Assembly: GCF_016801865.2 (NCBI RefSeq)
Contig: NC_068938.1
Span: forward strand, 186,001 to 250,000
Direction of reading: 5' to 3'
DNA length: 64,000 bases
DNA from: Culex pipiens pallens
Lineage: Eukaryota; Arthropoda; Insecta; Diptera; Culicidae
This document shows positions 14,301 through 29,300 of the stretch, piece by piece. Position numbers and translations under genes: made by a program. The notes under the pieces were generated by a model. That model was not told the origin of the DNA. It did no database searches and saw only the letters and a program-made list of their open reading frames with translations. Numbering within the stretch: position 1 is the first letter of the stretch; each line of letters begins with the position of its first letter.

Positions 14301-17300
14301 TAACGGAAATGAATACAAGAGACGTGATTAGTAAACTAACGGCTACAAACGTTAAAAATGGATTAAACAATTTTGAGTGGCTATCATTTATTCGATCATA
14401 TTGGAATAACGAATCGTTAAATTGTATTATTGCTCATATAAATGGCAGATTCCACTACGGATTTGAGAGCAAGTCCTCTGATGAGCCATTGTTTATAACT
14501 CCGTATACAAATCGAATGCTAATGACAATCTCAAGTGCACTTAAATACGGGTTTGTACCGTACCTGATCGGAAAAGACGAAAAATGTTGTATCCAAATTC
14601 TAAAGCAGCTTTCTATAGAAATGGCAGTTTTGTTCGTGACATTAAGTTGTGATCCCCAGTGGAAGCCAGACTGTATACTTCGGTGTTTGGACGGAATGTT
14701 CAAACTACAATCCTGGCTATGTTTCTCAGGAATCGAAAAAATCTCTTCACACGTATTGGCACGAGTGAATGAAAAACTAGCAGACTCCTCATCAATCGAA
14801 AAGAAAAACTATGTTTTGGATTTAAAAAAGAATAAAATTTTGACAACGTTTCAATTTTTCGCCACATCTTCCGTGAAAAACAAAGGCATGGAGCTGGATC
14901 GTACAATCGTTCGGAACGTTAATGCCACAGTACCAGATCAAGAAATAATTTTCCAGAACATTCTCTGGTTGATTGGTTTTCCTAGACCCCGAAAAACTGC
15001 AAACCAATTAAACGCTTTCATACTGCATATATCAATGTACCTTCCAGATTTAAGCTATTTGTGGACTCCAGCACGAATCCAACATGCCATAACAAAGATG
15101 AATGATATAACTAAACCTACAACACAGCAGGAGGCTCTTTTCGTGTCAAGTGCTTTGCAGGTAGTGAATGATTATTAATTTGGCATTGAGTTAAATTCAA
15201 CATCTTTCCTGTTTCAACAGGTTGAATTTTACCCGTGCCTATCGAGAGATAAACAGCTTATATTTGAAAAATGTTTACAAAACATTTTCAAAAATCCTGT
15301 CAAGCAAGAATTGTCCGTTTCAGCTGCACATGATAAGTTGAAAACTATGTTTGATAGCTCAAAGTTGATGGTATGATGTATTTTCTTAGCTTTTAGTTAT
15401 TTGTGCAATGAACAAATAATTCATTATTATTTTTTTTTTGTATAGCACTCAGAGCTGCTCGAATCAAAAGTACGCAACATAATTAAAGTTTTGTCATCGA
15501 CAAATCAGTCATTGATAGTATTAGGTGATCCTTGCTGTGGAAAATCAACATTATTGGATAAAGCTTTGCAAGCAATGGCTGCAGATGGACGTCACTTGAA
15601 AAAATATTTTATAAATCCAGAAACTTTTCAAGATGATACCGATAGCGAAAAGAATGCAATCGACGAAATTATTGCGACAATTTTGGCTTCTACAGTGCAC
15701 ACTCGAAAATGTATTATATTTGACAGTGTTGCTCGCAGTCACTGGATTGAAAGGGTGGGCTCAATACAGCAGCATTTGAATGGCGATCTTGAAAAGATAT
15801 GCTCAGAAAAAGTTGATGTAAAAATGGTGATTGAAACAAGCGATCTCAGTACCATCACACCAAAATCTCTTGCCAATTTCTCCATTATACACATTGATGC
15901 TCACAGCGTCACATGGAGTCATATGTTCCAGCCATGGATTGAACGAAACACAATTATCCCATTGGATATCAAACCAGATCTTCAAGAACTTGCTGATAAC
16001 CATTTCGAAGTATTTTTAAAATTCAGAAAAAGTTCAACTTTTATACAAAACACTGATATTAACATTATCAAATCTTTTTTTACCTTGTACGAAACGATAA
16101 TGTCTGATTGGCGAAAAGACGAATCAACATTCTCCGCAGTGTACTGGAAAACTGCCTTCAAAATGCTATTCTTTTTCTGCTGTGTATGGTCTATTGGAGC
16201 TAACTTGGATACAACAGAACGTGGGAAATTTGATGTACTGATGAGAGAAAGCATTAATGATGTAATGGTTAGTTTCCCATTAAAAGGAAACATTTATCAG
16301 TATTTCATTGATGTTTCTGAAAACGCTACTTCTTGGACATTTTGGAATGATAGCAATTTAGGAAGCAGCATTGAAGGGTAAGTATCCTTTAACACCAGAA
16401 ATTAAAATGTCGATTTAGGAAAACATTTTTCAAATCGTTACAGATCCTTCATGAACAGTATAGATAATATCCCATACCAATATATCATAAAATGTATGAT
16501 TTCAAACGAAAAACCGGTGCTCTTAACCAGTAACGATGCTGTAGGGAAGAGTGCAATGTTAAAACACATACTACTTGATATGCAAGTCAAAACTCAAGCA
16601 ACTTGTGTTACAAGTTTCAACAGCAATACAAGCTCGAATCGTTTGATGAAAATTCTTCGTTGGAATACCATGAAGATTTCAAAAGAAATAGTCTATCCAA
16701 AAGACAGAAAGAACTTGATATGGTTTCTGGATGATCTTCACAACGTTCTTAGTGATAAGACTGATAGCACTGAATTTTTGAGACATTTCATTGAGCATAG
16801 AGCATGGATTGATAACAAATGCCCACAACGTCTGCAGCAAACACAAATTATAGCGGCTATGAGAAACAGTTATCCCTTGCACACGTTCCCTTCAAGCACA
16901 ATACGATTGTTAAACAAGTTTCATACAATCAGTTACAACTCCTGCAGTGACGAATCAAATGCAACTATATTTAGAAACAAAATGATGGCCGCGATTAAGG
17001 CTATTGCACCAAACAAGTTTATTGATGTACTGGTACCTGCAACTATTGATTTTGTACGATCGCTTGCCATTCAGCTACCAGCAACTCCAATCAAACCACG
17101 CTATCAGTTTTCGCTGAAAACTGTTGACAGAATTTTACATTCGATGTGCATTTTTTGTCCCAACATCTGTCATTATGAGAAAAATCCATTGCTGAGGCTT
17201 TGGATTCATGAATGTTTTCGGGAAACATGGGATTTACTAAATAACGTTGATTACAAGCTGTATTATGAAATCTTCAATGACACCATCTCCAAACACTTTG

Positions 17301-20300
17301 AAGCTACCCTGCACAGCATTTGTCCGGGCAATAAAAGTCCACTGTTTTGTGATGTATTGAATCAGGAAGGCAGCTATGAAGATGTGAAGGAAACCAATCA
17401 ATTGATGTAATTAAATATTTAACTGCTAGAACTTCCCTCTACATTTATTTATTCGTTATTCAGGCAATTTGCAGAGAAAGCTACCAATTCGAATGCAGAT
17501 TCAAAGACTATCGTGTATCAAGAAGCCGTAGAACACGCAGCAAAACTCCTTCGTATTAGTCGTATCAGAAAGGGACATATGGTGTTGGTTGGTGAAATTG
17601 GCAGCGGCCGGCATACGATATGTGATCTAGCTACAAGCATCCTAAACCACCAAACTGTATCAAAGAGCAGTCAAACAGCTATGGACCAAAGAGAAACTAT
17701 TTACCACCAGCTTAGATTTACGAATGATGATTCTGAAGATGTAGTAGACAAAAAGGTCGGACATCTTTTTGATTTGGCAGCAACGAATCGTGTGATATGC
17801 CTTGTTTTAGCTGATGATACTGCGAATTTAAACCATTATTTCTTAGAATTTCTTAATGGTTTCGTAGTAAATGATTCCATATCAGGCTTCTTATCACAAA
17901 AAGTGTTTGAAGATGTAAACGTGCTGCCAGCGATAAAAAATAACTTACACTTTGTATTATGTCTACCCATGAACACAAAACCGTACAGGTAATTTTAACT
18001 ATTAATATTTTGCGCAAAAAGTATATAAAAATTTGCTTTTTCCAGATATCTTTTGAACACATACACGTCACTTTTGACCAGTACAACAACAAACTGTATC
18101 CATTCTCTAACAGAAATGAGTTTAATGGAAGTAGCAAAACTATTTTTCAAAATGCACATAATTTTTGATGTACCTGTTTCATGTCAAGAAAAATTGAAAG
18201 TTGATGCTGAGCCCACGGTGAGACAAATAATTATTTAAAAAGTAAATCTATTTTTTTTTTCTTTATACTTTGAATAGCACCGAAAACGTGACAGTTTAAT
18301 TCAAAGTACTGAAGATCGCTTCTATAACGCCTCGGTGGATGCCGCGGCAAGGTTACATACTACTTTGCAGCATCAGGAGAAACTGGAAACCTTGACGAGT
18401 TGGTTTTTTGAGTTTTTGCTTACTTTCCGAAGGTATCGAGTAATTCCGATTGAAGGCAAAAATAACTTTTATTTTTGTTTTCAGAGTTTTGTTGTACAAA
18501 CGTAATATTTTGCGTGCTTCACACGGAAAATTTACCAAAGGTGTAAACAAAATAATGGAAGCAACGCAAAATGTTACACTACTTCAAGACTTGTTAGAAA
18601 AGCAACAGTATCAAATAGAAACCTTTCAACACGAGTTGGAGACATTCATCGAAAATATCGAAACTCAAACAATCGAAGCCGATGAACAAAAACAAGAGGT
18701 TGCCATACAACGTGTAAAAATTGGCGCAGAGGAAGTTGTTTGCAAGCAACTGGCAGACATTGCCGAAGCAGATTTGGCAAAAGCCATGCCTGCGTTGAAT
18801 TCTGCAATAGCCGCGCTTGATTCATTGAATAAAAAAGATATGAATGAAATAAAATCATATGCCAGACCCCCGGTGAAGGTTGAGCTTGTGTTGAATGCGG
18901 TTATGATTTTATTGGGCAAAGAACCCTCATGGGCAGAATCCAAACGACAACTAGGAGAGCAGAAGTTTTTGGATACTTTGCGAAGCTTCGATAAAAACAA
19001 TATTGCCGAAAAAACACTCAAAACGATCGGAGGCTATGTAAGAAATCCCGAACTGGAACCTAATAAAGTTGGAATTGTTTCGAAAGCAGCTAAATCTCTA
19101 ATTCTTTGGGTTCGAGCAATTGAAAATTACGGCAAGGTTTATAAGTAAGTGTGCTATATGTTAGAAGTATGGTTTTCTGAGTAACACAACTTTACATTCT
19201 AGATATGTTGGCCCAAAAATTAAAAAGATGGAAGATGCAAATGCGTCTCTTCTTGAGAAACAATTGTCACTGAAGGCGGCAGAGCAAAAGTTGGAAGAAC
19301 TAGCTAAAGTATTAGAAGAACTCCGAAAGGAATATGAACACAAAATCAAACGTAAACAAGAATTGGAAGAACAGGCCAGACAAATGGCTATCAAATTACA
19401 ACGTGCCAAATCGTTGGTGTCGGGATTGAGCAGTGAAAAAGTTAGATGGACAAAAATAAAAGAACAATTAGAAAAAGAACATCACAATCTCATTGGAGAT
19501 ACATTCCATGCCGCAGGATCGCTAGTATATTTTGGATCATTACCACCTATGCAGAGAGACAACATTAAAACACAATGGATGATCGATTTGGAGGCATTAG
19601 AAATTCCATTCAACAAAACTTTTAATTTATTTGAGTTTTTCTTTGAACCCAATGATTTGCAAACGTGGCAAAATCACGGAATGCCAATGGACCCTCTCTC
19701 TCTTGAAAATGCAACAATTTTACTGCAAACCCAATTCAGAGTACCGTTAGTTATTGACCCGCAAGGTGAAATCAAACAATGGATCTTGGGAATACACAGC
19801 TCCACCAATTTGTTTATGTATGACATCAACGATGAAATGACAATTCATCAAGGAGGTATTGCGGCACAATCAAGGCATTCAATAGTTTTTTACAACTTTC
19901 AAGAAAAGAACATGCCGATTTTCGTCAAATCATTGCATAACTTGCTCGGAATAGAGCACGACAAAAACGACATCAAAAATCAAAAACGGTGCATTACAAA
20001 AGCATTTGAAAAATTTTCATTTTATTTGATGAGTAATGAAAACTTGACATACAGTACATTATTAAAAAAAGAAACAAATATGATCAATTTTGTTTTGGGG
20101 CTACCAGGACTTGAGTCTAAACTACTCAGTAAGTAGATAGTATTTATGTAAAATATTTATCACTTTGTTTCATTCTGAAATTTACAGCAATTGTCGTTCA
20201 GCATGAAAACCCAAGTCTTGAAGAGCGGAAAGAAATATTAATGCAAACTATAATTGACAACAACAAGACCCTTTTTGATCTGGAAGAAAATATTCTACGA

Positions 20301-23300
20301 TTGTTGAATGAAAGCCAAATGCCACTTTTGGAGAATGAAGAGCTTTATTCAAGTCTCCAAGTTTCCAAACAAACCACCGATAGAGTAAATATTGCACTCG
20401 ACCAGGACGAACGAACTCGCCAAGAAATAGAAAGCTCCAGAGAAAATTATAGATCTTGCGCGGGACGATCATGTTTGCTGTTTTTTGTAATTGATAGTTT
20501 GAAACAAATTAACCCATTGTACGCCTTTTCATTACACTGGTATTTTGCACTGTTTGAAAATTCTTTGCAAAAATGTCCAAGATCACAAGTAATTGAAGAG
20601 CGAAACAAAAAAATCATTGACTATCATACATATAATGTGTTTAGGTGAGTATTTTCGAGAAGGTTTTATGCTTTACTATGAGTTGAATGAAAAATTTGGT
20701 TTTTCTACATTTTTTTTTTGCAGGAATGTTTGCTTTGGGTTAAAACCACTAGATCGAAACATATTTGGGTTCATGCTTTGCGTTCGCTTACTCTTCGCAG
20801 AAGAACGTTTGAGCCTGAATGAGTATAACTTTTTGCTGCACGGTCCTAGAAAGATTGATCGAACTGAGCAGATTGAAAATCCTAGCCAAACTTGGATCAG
20901 CGCTGAACAATGGGACAATATAACTGAGTTAGATAAACTGCCCGGATTTCTAGGAATTGCACAATCATTTGAAGAATGTAACGATGATTGGAAATATTGG
21001 TACAAGTCTCCTTGTCCAGAAACAGAAAAAATGCCAGTGAATTGGGAAAGGAACCTAACAAAATTCCAAAAAAATATCGTGGTACGTTGCTTGCGACTCG
21101 ATCGATTTGAACCATGTATGACGGAATATATTGATAAAAATCTTGGCAGAAAGTATACCTACACTAACCGCTTCAATTTATCTGATGTGCTGAGTGAGAG
21201 CACTCCGCAAACGCCAATATTGCTCGTAACAGACTTGAATAGCAATCCATGGTCAGAAGTCCAATTTCTTGCCAAGAGTGATATCAAATTTCTAAACATG
21301 AATAGCGATACATTACAAGATTTGGTGCATTGTCTGAAAGATTGCGTTGCTGAAGAAAAATGGCTCTACATTAGCAATCCTCTCAAATCAAAGTCGTTTG
21401 TTGTGAAATTTCCAACTGTTTTGAAATATATCAAATCAATTGATTCTAAATCTGATTTTCGCCTATGGGTAAACGTAACAGAAAATGAACCTGTACCTTT
21501 AGTATTTCTACAAAGTTGTTCAAAGTTTGCTTACCACAAGCCAATGGTATTTTTCTAAACTTAAAAAAGAATGAAAAATACAAACTTATTTTTTCAGGGA
21601 ATCCAACAAAATATGAGCAAGCTATTCGAAGAAATTGGAGAGCGTGAGTTTGAGAAATTGTCTAAGAATGCCTATCACACACAACATAAGAAACTGTTAT
21701 TTTCTCTATCGTTTCTTCATGCTCTGCTGAATGGAAGAAGCAAGTTTGAAACACTTGGGTGGTTACAAAATTACACCTTTGAACTATCTGATTTTTATGT
21801 AAGAGAAGAAGTATACAAGAATATTTATTTCAGGATTTTAATAAATATTTACTCTACTTGATTAGCTGGCAAGAAAACTTTTGACCTACAGCATTAAAGG
21901 TTTAACGTCGGCAAATGCAAAGCATAGCAACGCCTTATTAGAAAACATTTCGGAGATTATACCTAGGCAGTTTATTGAAAAAGTGTGCTTGGAAATCTGC
22001 TACAAGAGTAAGTGCAACATCTTTTAAAATAATTTACAATATTCGTGTATTGCAATGATATCTAAGGACATTGCTTACCTTTTATATTTGATTTATGATC
22101 ATGTATCACATTGTCAAGTGGTAGATAGAGGAGTCTGAGGTGTTGTTAAACTATTCTCGATCAAAATTGGATAAAGATCCGGCACAGTAAACATGTTTTT
22201 TTAATATTAATGAATCACGGTGCAAAAAAAAAACAATAAATAATCCAACAACATAAATAGAAGCGCAGTCAATTGAAAATAATGCAAAATACCTTTGTAT
22301 TTGGATTTGCTGGGCAAGCTTTTAAATATTTCGGGGCAAGAGTAACAATATTTTATATCCTATAATAGAGTAAGATTGCTGACTTTACTACAAGCAACGA
22401 TAAACCATATTTTTGTACGACACAATCGTGCATAACAAATTTAAGATGGATTTTCGCCCTAATTTGAAAAAAAATTGATCAAGAATCGCAAGAATGGTTC
22501 TCTGGCATCCCTTCTCCCCCTCGCTCGTCAAGAGTGGTGCGTGTCTCGATTTTCAGTCTGCAAATATTTAGTGTGCAGTTGTGTGCAATCGATTCGCACA
22601 GGGAGAGAATTTGGTGCAATGTGTGCAATATATTTGAGATAATTAAAAGTATTACGTAATTTCAACCACACTTCACATTTATTAGATTATTAAAACAAAG
22701 TTCAAAGTTCAAAGTACAACACAAAACACAAAACTAAACATAAAAAGCTGCAGTATCCTTGAAACTAAACAAACAAAGTTTGATTCTCCTTGACTTTTGG
22801 TTTAAAATAAATTACGCTTTAATGATACTTACTAAATTTCACACGAAAATGCTTTTAACTCCAGGGTTTGGGCTTTTTGAAAAAAAAAGTTTTACCTGAT
22901 TTTTGGCAACTTTGGTCATTTCGGTCATTTTGGTCATTTTGGTAATTTCGGTCGTTTCGGTCATTTTGGTAATTTTGGTCATTTTGGTCATTTTGATAAT
23001 TTTGGTAATTTTGGAAATTTCGGTCATTTTGGTAATTTTGATGATTTTGGTCATTATGGTCATTTGGGACATTTTGGACATTTTGGACATTTTTGTCATT
23101 TTGGACATTTTTGTCATTTTGGTCATTTTGATCATTTTGGTAATTTAGATCATTTTGGTCATTTTGGTAATTTCGGTAATTTTGGTCATTTGAATATTTG
23201 GGTCATTTTGGTCGTTTTGGTCATTTCGATCATTTTGGTCATTTCGGTCATTTTGGTCATTTTGGTCATTTTGGTCATTTTGGCCATTTTGGTCATTTTG

Positions 23301-26300
23301 GTCATTTCGGTAATTTTGGTCATTTGGTTATTTGGGTCACTTTGGTCATTTTGGTCATTTTGGTAATTTCGGTAATTTTGGTTATTTCGGTAATTTTGGT
23401 CATTTGGTTATTTGGGTCATTTTGGTCATTTTGGTCATTTTGGTAATTTCGGTCATTATGGTAATTTTGGTCATTTTGATCATTTTGGTCATTTTGGTCA
23501 TTTTGGTCATTTTGGTCATTTTGGTAATTTCGGTCATTATGGTAATTTTGGTCATTTTGATAAGTGCAGTGCTTCTGGGGACGCGCAGTCCTGTTTTTTT
23601 CGCGATAATTTTCGTCTCTTTTGTGTGAATTATGTTCCGTCAGTGCAAGCGGATGGTTGATTTTGTGTGCAAAGTGAAAAAAAAACAATTCACGATTGTG
23701 AGATGGATTTTTGTTGTGTTCTTTTTTTGCTTTATTCGCGATCGTGAAAATCAGGAGTGAGTTCCGCTGTTGCTATAATACAAGATCGATCTTGGAATTT
23801 ATTTATATTAATCGGTGAGTTATTGTGTGCTTAAAGCCCTTTCTTCATCATCGCTGGTTGGAAGACAATTTGACGGTTGTGTTCGTTAGGTTTATCGCGT
23901 AAAAAAAATATTTTGATTCATCAAGAACGTTGAGTGGTGCGCGAGTCTTTTTTTATGTTTAAATGACCTTCCCATAGCTCCGTAGCTCGGAGGGCTCGAC
24001 GTCAGTTGTTTGTGTGTTAAGCCCTCTCCATAGCATCGTAGCTCGAGAGGCAACGAAAATCAATACCTCATCTAGCTAACAGAAAGAAGATCGGAAGGCA
24101 TTTGATGGTTGAGTTCGTAGCGTCTATTCCTAACAAATTAACAAATTTATGAATTAAATGGTTATATAATTAAAAATCAGACTACGCTATCATCGCAGCA
24201 TTGCATTTAACACCTCATTTTATAAATAGACATTATCTTTCCACAGCTGGCTGTCTAAGATTAAACAATTTCATTTAAAATTTAACAACAGTTAAACGGG
24301 AAATCCGCAGCATCCGATTGTTTGCCTTGAGAATAATATATAAAACCTTTCAACAAACACTATGATTTTGGGTCACATCATCATCTTCTATGATGAATCC
24401 TGACCAAGCACCCTACCCTACTAACCCATTTTCAGGTTCCTGGCGCTGGTGAGGTGCAAGCTCAGAGTAAATCAGTTGCCCTAGTAGCAACCTGCGCTAA
24501 CTAACATTCCCGTCCCTTAAAATCGAGATCTACAAACTGACATGGCGGGCGCCGTTGGTGGCCAATGACTGTTACCTATTCGCAACTGATCTAGTTTTAG
24601 CAATCATGGTGTTTTATCTTTTCAGCGCATTCATACATGCTGTTGATAAGGGAAACACCACTAGATCGTCGAAGCCTATGATCAGTAGTGCTGAAAGGAT
24701 ATTACGGTTCTGTTCAGTGCCCCTCCGAACGATGGGTGGTCTCTCATGCTCATGCTCATGCTCATTTCGGTCATTTTGGTAATTTTGTCATTTTGGTCAT
24801 TTTGGTCATTTTGGTAAATTCGGTAATTTCGGTAATTTCGGTAATTTCGGTAATTTTGATCATTACGGTCATTATGGTCATTATGGTCATTATGGTCATT
24901 TTGGTCATTTCGGCCATTTTGGTCATTTTGGTCATTTTTTCATTTTGGTAATTTCAGTAATTTTGGTTATTTCGGTCATTTTGGTAATTTCGGTAATTTC
25001 GGTCATTTTGATCATTTCAGTCATTATGGCAATTTTGGTCATTTCGGTCATTTGGTTATTTGGGTCATTTTGGTCATTTTGGTCATTTCGGTCATTTGGT
25101 TATTTGGGTCATTTTGGTTATTTTGGTCATTTTGGTCATTTTGGTAATTTCGGTAATTTCGGTCATTTTGGTCATTTTGGTCATTTTGGTCATTTTGGTC
25201 ATTTTGGTCATTTTGGTCATTTTGGTCATTTTGGTCATTTTGGTCATTTTGGTCATTTTGGTCATTTTGGTCATTTTGGTCATTTTGGTAATTTTGGTCA
25301 TTTCGGTCATTTTGGTCATTTTGGTCATTTTGGTCATTTTGGTCATTTTGGTCATTTTGGTCATTTTGGTCATTTTGGTCATTTTGGTCATTTTGGTCAT
25401 TTTGGTCATTTTGGTCATTTTGGTCATTTTGGTCATTTTGGTCATTTTGGTCATTTTGGTCATTTTGGTCATTTTTGGTCATTTTGGTCATTTTGGTAAT
25501 TTTGGTCATTTTGGTCATTTTGGTCATTTTGGTCATTTTGGTCATTTTGGACATTTTGGACATTTTGGACATTTTGGACATTTTGGTCATTTTGGTCATT
25601 TTGGTCATTTTGGTCATTTCGGTCTTTTGGTTATTTGGGTCATTTTGGTCGTTTCGGTCATTTGGGTCATTTTGGTCATTTTGGTCATTTTGGTCATTTT
25701 GGTCATTTTGGTCATTTTGGTCATTTTGGTCATTTTGGTCATTTTGGTCATTTTGGTCATTTTGGTCATTTTGGTAATTTCAGTCATTTTGGTCATTTTG
25801 GTCATTTTGGTAATTTCAGTCATTATGGTCATTATGGTCATTTTGGTCATTTTGTTCATTTTGGTCATTTTGGAAATTTTGGTCATTTTGGTCATTTTGG
25901 TCATTTTGGTCATTTTGGTCATTTTGGTCATTTTGGTAATTTCAGTCATTTTGGTCATTTTGGTCATTTTGGTAATTTCAGTCATTATGGTCATTATGGT
26001 CATTTTGGTCATTTTGTTCATTTTGGTCATTTTGGAAATTTCGGTAATTTCGGTAATTTTGATCATTTCAGTCATTATGGCAATTTTGGTCATTTCGGTC
26101 ATTTGGTTATTTGGGTCATTTTGGTCATTTTGGTAATTTCAGTCATTATGGTCATTATGGTCATTTTGGTCATTTTGGTCATTTTGGTCATTTTGGTCAT
26201 TTCGGTCATTTTGATCATTTCGGTAATTTCGGTAATTTTGATCATTTCAGTCATTATGGCAATTTTGGTCATTTCGGTCATTTGGTTATTTGGGTCATTT

Positions 26301-29300
26301 TGATAATTTTGGTCATTTGGTTATTTGGGTCATTTTCGTCATTTTGGGTATTTTGGTCATTTTGGCCATTTCGGTCATTTTGGTCATTTTTTCATTTTGG
26401 TAATTTCAGTAATTTTGGTTATTTCGGTCATTTTGGTAATTTTGGTCATTTCGGTCATTTTGATCATTTCAGTCATTATGGCAATTTTGGTCATTTCGGT
26501 CATTTGGTTATTTGGGTCATTTTGGTCATTTTGGTCATTTCGGTCATTTGGTTATTTGGGTCATTTTGGTCATTTTGGTCATTTTGGTCATTTTGGTCAT
26601 TTTGGTCATTTTGGACATTTTGGACATTTTGGACATTTTGGACATTTTGGTCATTTTGGTCATTTTGGTCATTTTGGTCATTTCGGTCTTTTGGTTATTT
26701 GGGTCATTTTGGTCGTTTCGGTCATTTGGGTCATTTTGGTCATTTTGGTCATTTTGGTCATTTTGGTCATTTTGGTCATTTTGGTCATTTTGGTCATTTT
26801 GGTCATTTTGGTCATTTTGGTCATTTTGGTCATTTTGGTCATTTTGGTAATTTCAGTCATTTTGGTCATTTTGGTCATTTTGGTAATTTCAGTCATTATG
26901 GTCATTATGGTCATTTTGGTCATTTTGTTCATTTTGGTCATTTTGGAAATTTCGGTAATTTCGGTAATTTTGATCATTTCAGTCATTATGGCAATTTTGG
27001 TCATTTCGGTCATTTGGTTATTTGGGTCATTTTGGTCATTTTGGTAATTTCAGTCATTATGGTCATTATGGTCATTTTGGTCATTTTGGTCATTTTGGTC
27101 ATTTTGGTCATTTCGGTCATTTTGATCATTTCGGTAATTTCGGTAATTTTGATCATTTCAGTCATTATGGCAATTTTGGTCATTTCGGTCATTTGGTTAT
27201 TTGGGTCATTTTGGTCATTTTGGTCATTTCGGTCACTTGGTTATTTTGGTCATTATGGTCATTTGGGTCATTTTGGTCATTTTGGTCATTTTGGTAATTT
27301 CGGTCATTTTGGTCATTTTCGTCATATCGGTCATTTTGGTCATTTTGGTCATTTTGGTCATTTTGGTCATTTTGGTCATTTTGGTCATTTCGGTCATTTT
27401 GGTAATTTCAGTAATTTTGGTTATTTCGGTCATTTTGGTAATTTCGGTAATTTCGGTAATTTTGATCATTTCTAGATTAAATTTTCAAAACAACCTATCC
27501 CTCATGGGTTTCCTATGCAGATAGGACCTCTTGAAAATTTAATCGAGATTTCAGTCACAAAGTTCTACTCGACCATTCAAGCAATACTACACAAAACACT
27601 AAACTAAACATAAAAAAGCTGCAGTATCCTTGAAACTAAACAAACAAAGTTTGATTCTCCTTGACTTTTGGTTTAAAATGAATTACGCTTTTATGATACT
27701 AACTTAATTTCACACGAAAATGCTTTTAACTCCAGGGTTTGGAGCTTTAAAAAAAAATGTTTTACCTGATTTTTGGCAACTTTGGTCATTTCGGTCATTT
27801 TGGTCATTTTGGTAATTTCGGTCGTTTCGGTCATTTTGGTAATTTTGGTCATTTTGGTCATTTTGATAATTTTGGTAATTTTGGAAATTTCGGTCATTTT
27901 GGTAATTTTGATGATTTTGGTCATTATGGTCATTTGGGACATTTTGGACATTTTGGACATTTTTGTCATTTTGGACATTTTTGTCATTTTGGTCATTTTG
28001 GTCATTTTGATCATTTTGGTAATTTTGATCATTTTGGTCATTTTGGTAATTTCGGTAATTTTGGTCATTTGAATATTTGGGTCATTTTGGTCGTTTTGGT
28101 CATTTCGATCATTTTGGTCATTTCGGTCATTTTGGTCATTTTGGTCATTTTGGTCATTTTGGCCATTTTGGTCATTTTGGTCATTTCGGTAATTTTGGTC
28201 ATTTGGTTATTTGGGTCACTTTGGTCATTTTGGTCATTTTGGTAATTTCGGTAATTTTGGTTATTTCGGTAATTTTGGTCATTTGGTTATTTGGGTCATT
28301 TTGGTAATTTTTGTCATTTTGGTAATTTCGGTAATTTTGGTCATTTCGGTAATTTTGGTCATTTGGTTATTTGGGTCATTTTGGTCATTTTGGTCATTTT
28401 GGTCATTTTGGTCATTCTGGTCATTTTGGTCATTTTGGTAATTTCGGTCATTATGGTAATTTTGGTCATTTTGATCATTTTGGTCATTTTGGTCATTTTG
28501 GTCATTTTGGTCATTTTGGTAATTTCGGTCATTATGGTAATTTTGGTCATTTTGATAAGTGCAGTGCTTCTGGGGACGCGCAGTCCTGTTTTTTTCGCGA
28601 TAATTTTCGTCTCTTTTGTGTGAATTATGTTCCGTCAGTGCAAGCGGATGGTTGGTTTTGTGTGCAAAGTGAAAAAAAAAAACAATTCACGATTGTGAGA
28701 TGGATTTTTGTTGTGTTCTTTTTTTGCTTTATTCGCGATCGTGAAAATCATTGCTATAAAACAAGATCGATCTTGGAATTTATTTATATTAATCGGTGAG
28801 TTATTGTGTGCTTAAAGCCCTTTCTTCATCATCGCTGGTTGGAAGACAATTTGACGGTTGTGTTCGTTAGGTTTATCGCGTAAAAAAAATATTTTGATTC
28901 ATCAAGAACGTTGAGTGGTGCGCGAGTCTTTTTTTATGTTTAAATGACCTTCCCATAGCTCCGTAGCTCGGAGGGCTCGACGTCAGTTGTTTGTGTGTTA
29001 AGCCCTCTCCATAGCATCGTAGCTCGAGAGGCAACGAAAATCAATACCTCATCTAGCTAACAGAAAGAAGATCGGAAGGCATTTGATGGTTGAGTTCGTA
29101 GCGTCTATTCCTAACAAATTAACAAATTTATGAATTAAATGGTTATATAATTAAAAATCAGACTACGCTATCATCGCAGCATTGCATTTAACACCTCATT
29201 TTATAAATAGACATTATCTTTCCACAGCTGGCTGTCTAAGATTAAACAATTTCATTTAAAATTTAACAACAGTTAAACGGGAAATCCGCAGCATCCGATT

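Noticed and set aside
21834..21865. Alternative dynein exon starting at 21834 (DFNKYLLYLI...)
   Set aside because: It reaches a stop in the phase required and would destroy the frame into LARKLLTYSIKGL. The acceptor at 21865 keeps phase 0 and leads correctly to the exon 23 donor.
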